Positions 59,075-64,000 of a DNA stretch of 64,000 nucleotides are shown here, in pieces. The notes below the pieces were generated by a model. It searched no databases, was not told the DNA's origin, and saw nothing but the letters and a program-made list of their open reading frames with translations. Positions within the stretch are counted from its first letter, which is position 1. Each line of letters begins with the position of its first letter. The translations under genes and the position numbers were made by a program. The stretch spans positions 1 to 64,000 of the forward strand of contig SAXG01000086.1 of assembly GCA_012932865.1 (NCBI GenBank). The letters are read 5' to 3'. This DNA is from Amylostereum areolatum (lineage: Eukaryota; Basidiomycota; Agaricomycetes; Russulales; Stereaceae).

Positions 59075-59090
59075 CACTTTTGCCGATGCG
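59075..59090 (-). repeat. Candidate right terminal inverted repeat
   Basis: CACTTTTGCCGATGCG, exact reverse complement of 50567-50582. It also forms a local hairpin (CGGCA...TGCCG) at 59072-59085. Confidence 0.55.
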
Positions 59091-59153
59091 TGCCCCCTTG
59101 TTGTCGCCTCCCTCCCTCCCCCCGGATATCTCTCAGCTTATCCTTAATCGATT

Positions 59154-60580
59154 ATGTCCGCTACAGACACGGATCTCGAGGGTACCATCTCGTCTATCCG
59201 TCGCTTTGCCCCTGCAATAGTATCTGAAACAGGTCTTTTCGGTGCGTCATTGTAGTGGGTGAAAAGTCCCAATCTCGAAAACATCCGTCCCAGGCATATA
59301 TACCCTTTTGATCATACAATCAACATACATTCTCCTGTACGTGAACATGTTCTTCTATTGTTGGTCAATCCTGAGCACCCTGAGATAAAGGCACAAGGAT
59401 CTGCGCGCGCGAAGTGTGCAGTGGATGCTCGCAGCGACATGTCTCATGTATGCTCTTTCGACGACACACTGGGCGACTCTCATTTCTGGCTTGCGGTCCA
59501 TCTTGCGTCACCCGCAAAAGTCTGGTGTTTCGTTAACCCACACGATGGGGATAATAGCGTCAGCATCCGCCCAATCTAGCGTGAGGATCTCCTCCCACCC
59601 CCTTGTTCGCCTCGTTGACATATAGACGGAAAGCTATTGATCGGCGACGCGGTGGTTGTATGGAGGGTGTGGACGCTTTGGGGAAAAAACAGATTCGTTC
59701 TGATATCATGTTCGCTTTTCTTTTTGTCTACCACGGGTACGTCATGCGTATTATCATGGCGGTGCCCGGCTAAACGAATTTCAGCCATGGTGGGAGTTGA
59801 TGTGTATCAAGACGCAACACTGTCTCCAAACGAGCAAAACACGCTTGCATACGTGGACGGGATTTACTTTGGAACTACCGCCGTGGTCGCATTTACTCTT
59901 TCATTGGCTACCAATCTATGGTCTACCGCACTGATCGCGTACAAGGCTTGGTGATGAAGCATCTCCACCGTGACTGACCTTTTCGATTCTAAAAGTTTTA
60001 TAGGGAATACAGATCTAATATCTCCGCCAATATGATGCACGACAGCAGGAAGAACATGGTGGAGAAGGTGTTTACTCTCTTACTGGAGTCTGGTATCTTG
60101 TACTCGTCTCTCCAGGTATGCAAAGCCATACTTGTGCTACACTAATTGACGTGTGGAAATGATAATGTGCAGGTAGTATGGTTAACAGCGTTGGTATTTT
60201 GGGACTCGACGTTGAAAGGCAACTTCACGTTGATCATGCCCGCTATCATTCCTCAGATATCAGTACGTTCAACTTTAACAACTCGTGACAGCTCGCATCA
60301 TTGAAACCCGCAGGGAATCTACCCGACCACTATCATCGTCCTTGTATGTCTTCAGAAGACGCACTGCGACCGACAATTCACCTACATTGATTTCGACTTG
60401 GCCGGTGGCGCACAACATGGGCACCCAAGGCAAACTTTGAGTGTCTTCGAAGCTCATCGACCGGCGACCGTCGGGTCACCGGAACCCATCGTCATCATTG
60501 GGAGGACAAAGACCGCCGGGCCTTCTGAATCCGACTCTCAGAGTAGTTCGGACAGGGTTGAAGTGAAATCGGAGGTGTGA
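59154..60580 (+). CDS. DUF6533/6534-like seven-helix membrane protein
   Basis: Second multi-pass membrane protein of the same broad family as 5239-6587. The start at 59154 gives MSATDTDLEGTISSIRRFAP. The best-supported part begins near 59630: KLLIGDAVVVWRVWTLWGKN, then FVLISCSLFFLSTT, YFGTTAVVAFTLSLATNLWS, TALIAYKAWEYR, KVFTLLLESGILYSSLQVVW, a LIMPAIIPQISGIYPTTIIV helix, and a polar Ser-rich tail ending SSDRVEVKSEV. GDAVVVWRVW and SLATNLWSTALIAYKAW are the family's conserved blocks. Exons between 59240 and 59630, which should encode the first helices, are hard to place and may be damaged. It lies just outside the right end of the putative transposon, whose border is 64 bp from its ATG. Function is unknown. 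Confidence 0.75.
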
Positions 60581-60713
60581 ATTGTGGTCAGGTCGTCGAG
60601 GAGCCCTGTCTCTGATATATATATATTAAGTACTCCTGAATATTGTTGTGTTATGTCCTTGAGTCGTCGTTCAATACTAAACATATATCCCTTTCGGAAA
60701 CCATAGATGGCTA

Positions 60714-61380
60714 CAGTGTTCACCCACTCCTTGATCCACGACATTGGCCGAGCTGTGCTGTGGCCACAACGTCCCATTATTCCTTGAACCAAGTAGATAA
60801 ACCTGAAATGCACTACACAAAGACCCTGCTGAATTTTTTTTGGAAGGATTTGGGGGGATGTGGAGGTATAATGCCCCAGTCACCGTTTGTGGGAACATGT
60901 CACGGAAACCCGCTCCTTGATCCACGCGTGACAGAGAGCCTGCACGGCCAAAAGCGTGATGTGACTGAGGGGACAGCGAGGATCTGGCGGCAGCAGCTTC
61001 TGTGCTGTCACGCCGCTGGTCGCCGTTCACGTCGACGGCGAGCATCTCCCTTTCCTTTCCATAGACTCCCTTGAATTTATGATACAGATGCAAGTAAAAG
61101 CCATCTTGTCTGAACTTATGAATAGGACTGGGGTTGGAAGAGCTCACAGATGATGCAAAGTCAAAATATAAGTCAGATCAAGTCAATTTCACCCCTTTTC
61201 ATCATGTTTGATTTTCCCCAAGACGAACCAGAATACTGTCCCTCCTGAAAACTTAGATTATGCACCCCAGCATTGATAACTTCTTCCTTTCAAAGTATGC
61301 AAGGCGTAGGTAAAGTGTAGCGGATGGTATTCTCGTATGGATCAAGGAATGGGGTCGGATCAAGGAGTGGGTGAATACTG
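60714..61380. mobile_element. 667-bp Tc1/mariner-type MITE (MITE 2)
   Basis: Terminal inverted repeats of 24 bp with one mismatch: CAGTGTTCACCCACTCCTTG... at 60714-60737 and its complement (ending GGGTGAATACTG) at 61357-61380. TA occurs on both sides (60712-60713 and 61381-61382). Extra partial copies of the CTCCTTGATCC terminus lie at about 60919 and 61340. No transposase-like frame lies inside. The first bases, CAGTnTTCACC, resemble those of MITE 1 (26551-27184). Confidence 0.85.
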
Positions 61381-61483
61381 TAGTGGGTAGATGCCGGCAG
61401 CGGGTCGCGGTAGGTCGGATGGAACTCAGCTTCACGATGCGAGGCTTTCAGCACTCTCAGCGCTCAGCCTTCGCGAGCTGTTG

Positions 61484-63277
61484 TCAGGTTCGCCTGAGTC
61501 CATTTCCCGGGTAGATGACTTCACAAGTCAGCCCTGTTCCTGTTATCTCCTTCTCTAAACCCTGGACGACTTCCATGAATTCTTGCATGGAACTATCTCT
61601 CTTTCCATATCGGATGTGCTTGATCTCCATCGTCTTGAGCCCGAATCCCAAATCTTGCCGTTTACGCAGCATATAAAGGAGCTGATAGACTTCACTCGAG
61701 AGTGTGTTCTGTTCCTCGGACGTGACATCGGGCATAAGCTCGAGCGTGTCGATCCGGAGGTGCTGTAGCGCCTTGAGGAGCGGCGTGCCGTGGTCATTGT
61801 TGGAGGTTGAAATCAAAGCGTCAAGCACGCCTTCGATAGACTTGGGAGATGAGAGATAAAGAGTTTGGATGTGCGGGAATAGGGAGAAAGTCCGCGAACA
61901 GGTATCTAGAGTATAATGCCCGGGGACCTCGAGTGCGAGTTCCTTGATGTTCGCGAGCCCATAAGTGTGCAAAATCTCGGCGCCTACGGCGATAAAAGTC
62001 ACTTCTGCTTTGGCGATCCATCCTTCCCATGTAAGCTCATGCGCGAGCTTGTACCCTTTACGGAAAACTTCCACGTCGTGGTCTTTGTCGACGTTGTTGC
62101 TCTGGGTCGATGCGAATGTTCTGATATGAAGATGGCCCAGTTTGGATATCTTGAACGATAGTGCAATAGCACGATGGGTCTCACTCGCATCGTCGAAGTG
62201 CAGCGTGGTCCCGAGGAGCGCAAGGATGGTCGCTATATCAGTCGTCTCTGCAGGTCCTCTGAGCGAGAGAAACGTGCGTGCGAGCGGGGATGGAGATACA
62301 TGGTTGAGGAATGCGATGCATCGGTCAGGAGCGTCGGTGATGGAAAGATACTTCAGGAATGGAAGAGGAACGATGGTCTTGCTATATTCATCGGGGGGCA
62401 TTGGGATGGAACCACTCATGCGCAACCATTGGAGTTTCTTGGACGCCTTCAGAAGGTCGAAAAACTGGGCGAACAGCGGCAACTGAAAAGTAAACTTTCG
62501 AGTAAAGTCCAAGTGTGTGATGCTTGTCGGATCCCATCCGGGATAAACCCCCGTGAACGTGCAGGAAGATAGACGTGGTGCAGAAAGCGCAGAGATGTCT
62601 GCTTGCGTGAGTCCGCCATCACCGTTAAAAACCAAGGATTCGAGGTGAGGCATTGATGTTTGTGAAATTCCGACGAGCACTTTGCGATAGTGGTTAGAGC
62701 CAGGCGCAAAACTCGCGGACACTCTCCGGGAACGGGACAAATTCTTGATAGCAAACTTGACCAGAGCGAGATCCATGCCTTTCTTGGGACTTTCTGTAGG
62801 ATACACTTCCAGGTGAAGAGACGCCGATCCAGCACGTTTAAGCATCAATTGACGAATGTGGGGAAGCTTGCATACAGAGTCCGCCCAAAGGACCGGGGTG
62901 TTGAGGGCAATCTCCCGCCAGCGTGCGCATACGTGGGTAACGGTGACCCATCCTAGGTCGTAGTATGTGACCGAAGAGGTGATTAATTTGTCCCTCCTGT
63001 TTTCCACATGATGCGTTGCGCGGGGTGGGTCGACTGAAGCGTTCAGAGAGAATATGTGGGAAATGACTTCTGTTGGAAGGCGGTGTATATATGAACAGAG
63101 CGGAATACACCGGTCTCGACGCTGGCGAAGATCCTTGGTGATCTGGACAAGATGTTCGAGCTCGAGCTCGAGCTCTTGGTAAAGCGGTACGCCGATAAGA
63201 CCGTCCTTGATTTTTTTGTCGACGTCGGCGAGGTATTGTTGGCCTAACGGTTTCCAGAATGAATCCCTATTCAACAT
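61484..63277 (-). CDS. F-box domain protein
   Basis: Intronless gene encoding 597 aa from the ATG at 63277 (MLNRDSFWKPLGQQYLADVD); the upstream extension of this open frame has no ATG. A short coiled-coil-like segment (ELELELEHLVQITKDLRQRR) precedes the F-box at about residues 64-115: YIHRLPTEVISHIFSLNA, then WVTVTHVCARWREIALNTPV and LWADS. This is the typical agaricomyc F-box layout, with an intron-free leucine-rich-like C-terminal part (LESLVFNGDGGLTQADISAL, LPFLKYLSITDAPDR). It probably serves as a substrate receptor of an SCF ubiquitin ligase. Such genes are very numerous in these fungi and the target is unknown. An AGCGCTCAG-type repeat lies just past its stop (about 61455-61470). Confidence 0.88.
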   Translation of the reverse strand: MLNRDSFWKPLGQQYLADVDKKIKDGLIGVPLYQELELELEHLVQITKDLRQRRDRCIPLCSYIHRLPTEVISHIFSLNASVDPPRATHHVENRRDKLITSSVTYYDLGWVTVTHVCARWREIALNTPVLWADSVCKLPHIRQLMLKRAGSASLHLEVYPTESPKKGMDLALVKFAIKNLSRSRRVSASFAPGSNHYRKVLVGISQTSMPHLESLVFNGDGGLTQADISALSAPRLSSCTFTGVYPGWDPTSITHLDFTRKFTFQLPLFAQFFDLLKASKKLQWLRMSGSIPMPPDEYSKTIVPLPFLKYLSITDAPDRCIAFLNHVSPSPLARTFLSLRGPAETTDIATILALLGTTLHFDDASETHRAIALSFKISKLGHLHIRTFASTQSNNVDKDHDVEVFRKGYKLAHELTWEGWIAKAEVTFIAVGAEILHTYGLANIKELALEVPGHYTLDTCSRTFSLFPHIQTLYLSSPKSIEGVLDALISTSNNDHGTPLLKALQHLRIDTLELMPDVTSEEQNTLSSEVYQLLYMLRKRQDLGFGLKTMEIKHIRYGKRDSSMQEFMEVVQGLEKEITGTGLTCEVIYPGNGLRRT

Positions 63278-63668
63278 CAGTCTACGAGCACGCGCTGGAT
63301 GTAGGCTTTCGTCACGTACTTTGCATGACTGGGTGCGTCGCTTGGGGTCGGGACCGCCGCAGTGTAGTACCTGCTCCTCCCTCGGTTTAAGCTCCTGAAG
63401 CTTGAGCCTGAGACATACGCCATAAATATGACTGTGATGAAAGGAGTGCGGGTGAGTACTTGAAGGCGAGAGAGTCGGCCGTGGATGTAATAATGATGGG
63501 GGGACGACGGACGACGGAGGAGACTGTGCAGACTGAGGAGAATTTTTGAACTTCAGCCTCGCGTCGCGACCGTGACCGCGGCGCAACGCGCTTACTATAC
63601 TACTTGTACTCTCCTAGCTCTGCTTTTCCACGTTCGCGGAACACGAATAGACGTGTCATATTGTCATC

Positions 63669-64000
63669 ATGCCAAACGAGGACGAACTCGCGAGGTGAGT
63701 TCTCATAACATTATGTCGCTTTTGTCGTTCTGATGGACATCCACGTCAAGAGCTATCGCGTCGAGTCTCGAAGCTGGAAAACTCGCAATGACCCGCCACT
63801 CGAAACCCTCCTACGGCAGTGGGGCGCCCCGGGTTTAAGCAGATCTCGGCGCCAGTGACCTCCCTACCTTCTTCATCCAGCGACTCTGCTCAACATCCTT
63901 CCCCTGCACCCACCCGCACCCCTCCCTACCCCTGCCCTCAAGTCAACATTTATATCCGAACGAGCGCAACTAGAGCAGGCTCGTCTTGCACGTCTCAAGC
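63669..64000 (+). CDS. 5' part of an unidentified gene with a UIM-like start
   Basis: The ATG at 63669 gives MPNEDELAR, an intron (gtgagt at 63695 to aag at about 63750), then AIASSLEAGKLAMTRHSKPS and YGSGAPR. DELARAIASSLEAG looks like a ubiquitin-interacting motif. A later frame at the window edge reads TFISERAQLEQARLARLK, reminiscent of the N-terminal region of fungal tyrosyl-DNA phosphodiesterases. That resemblance is weak and the catalytic part is outside the window. Splicing between 63830 and 63930 is unclear. It is divergent from the F-box gene. Confidence 0.5.

Larger units (their letters stand above)
50567..59090. mobile_element. Putative 8.5-kb Plavaka-type DNA transposon with DUF6698 companion gene
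   Basis: Two divergent genes, a Plavaka-type transposase (+) and a DUF6698 protein (-), are bracketed by an exact 16-bp inverted repeat: CGCATCGGCAAAAGTG at 50567-50582 and its complement at 59075-59090. The outer noncoding margins are about 400 bp on the left (TATATA-rich, with CCTGGAAT motifs) and 850 bp on the right (CCTGGAAT motifs near 59010 and 59039). No clear target-site duplication is visible, so the exact borders are provisional. Gene content is firm; the element borders are inferred. Confidence 0.6.

Noticed and set aside
63278..63586. N-terminal extension of the F-box open frame
   Set aside because: It has no ATG before 63277 and the sequence is unlike F-box proteins; it is promoter DNA read in frame.

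Overview
This window is nuclear DNA of a filamentous basidiomycete, most likely a wood- or litter-decaying agaricomycete (class-level inference). The genes are cut by many 45-80 bp GT-AG introns. The content is typical: Hog1-type MAP kinase, DASH subunit Ask1, DUF6533-like membrane proteins, several P450 and GMC genes, a DUF6698 protein, a Plavaka-type transposase and an F-box protein. Exons were joined by eye from splice sites and protein-family motifs, so gene ends are firmer than internal boundaries.

Layout. 1-1078: 3' part of a Hog1-like MAPK. 1989-4191 (-): MFS permease with broken frames. 5239-6587 (+): seven-helix membrane protein, also with frame problems. 7531-30413: a dense run of specialised-metabolism genes: FAD-dependent halogenase (+), O-methyltransferase (+), 1041-residue PLP decarboxylase (-), P450 A (-), short-chain dehydrogenase (+), P450 B (+) and GMC oxidoreductase (-). 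Around it lie decayed copies of the GMC and P450 genes and a 634 bp Tc1/mariner-type MITE. 31275-49917: mostly conserved single genes: Ask1 (-), an S/T-rich membrane protein (+), Dus2 (+), secreted glutaminase (-), FMO/BVMO (-), aldo-keto reductase (+), mitochondrial D-lactate dehydrogenase (+). About 50567-59090: a putative two-gene transposon (DUF6698 gene and Plavaka-type transposase, divergent) bounded by a 16 bp inverted repeat. 59154-60580: second membrane protein. 60714-61380: second MITE. 61484-63277 (-): F-box protein. 63669-end: 5' part of another gene.

How the genes may work together. A halogenase, an O-methyltransferase, an aromatic-amino-acid-type decarboxylase, two P450s, an SDR and an aryl-alcohol-oxidase-like GMC enzyme lie side by side with no polyketide or peptide synthase. 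This suggests a pathway to a small chlorinated, O-methylated aromatic compound made from an amino acid. The product and the functional link are inference. The GMC/P450 part appears to have been duplicated in tandem and then partly lost.

Caution on sequence quality: several frame breaks fall on short homopolymers, one of them in Ask1, which should be intact. Some of these may be consensus errors rather than true mutations.
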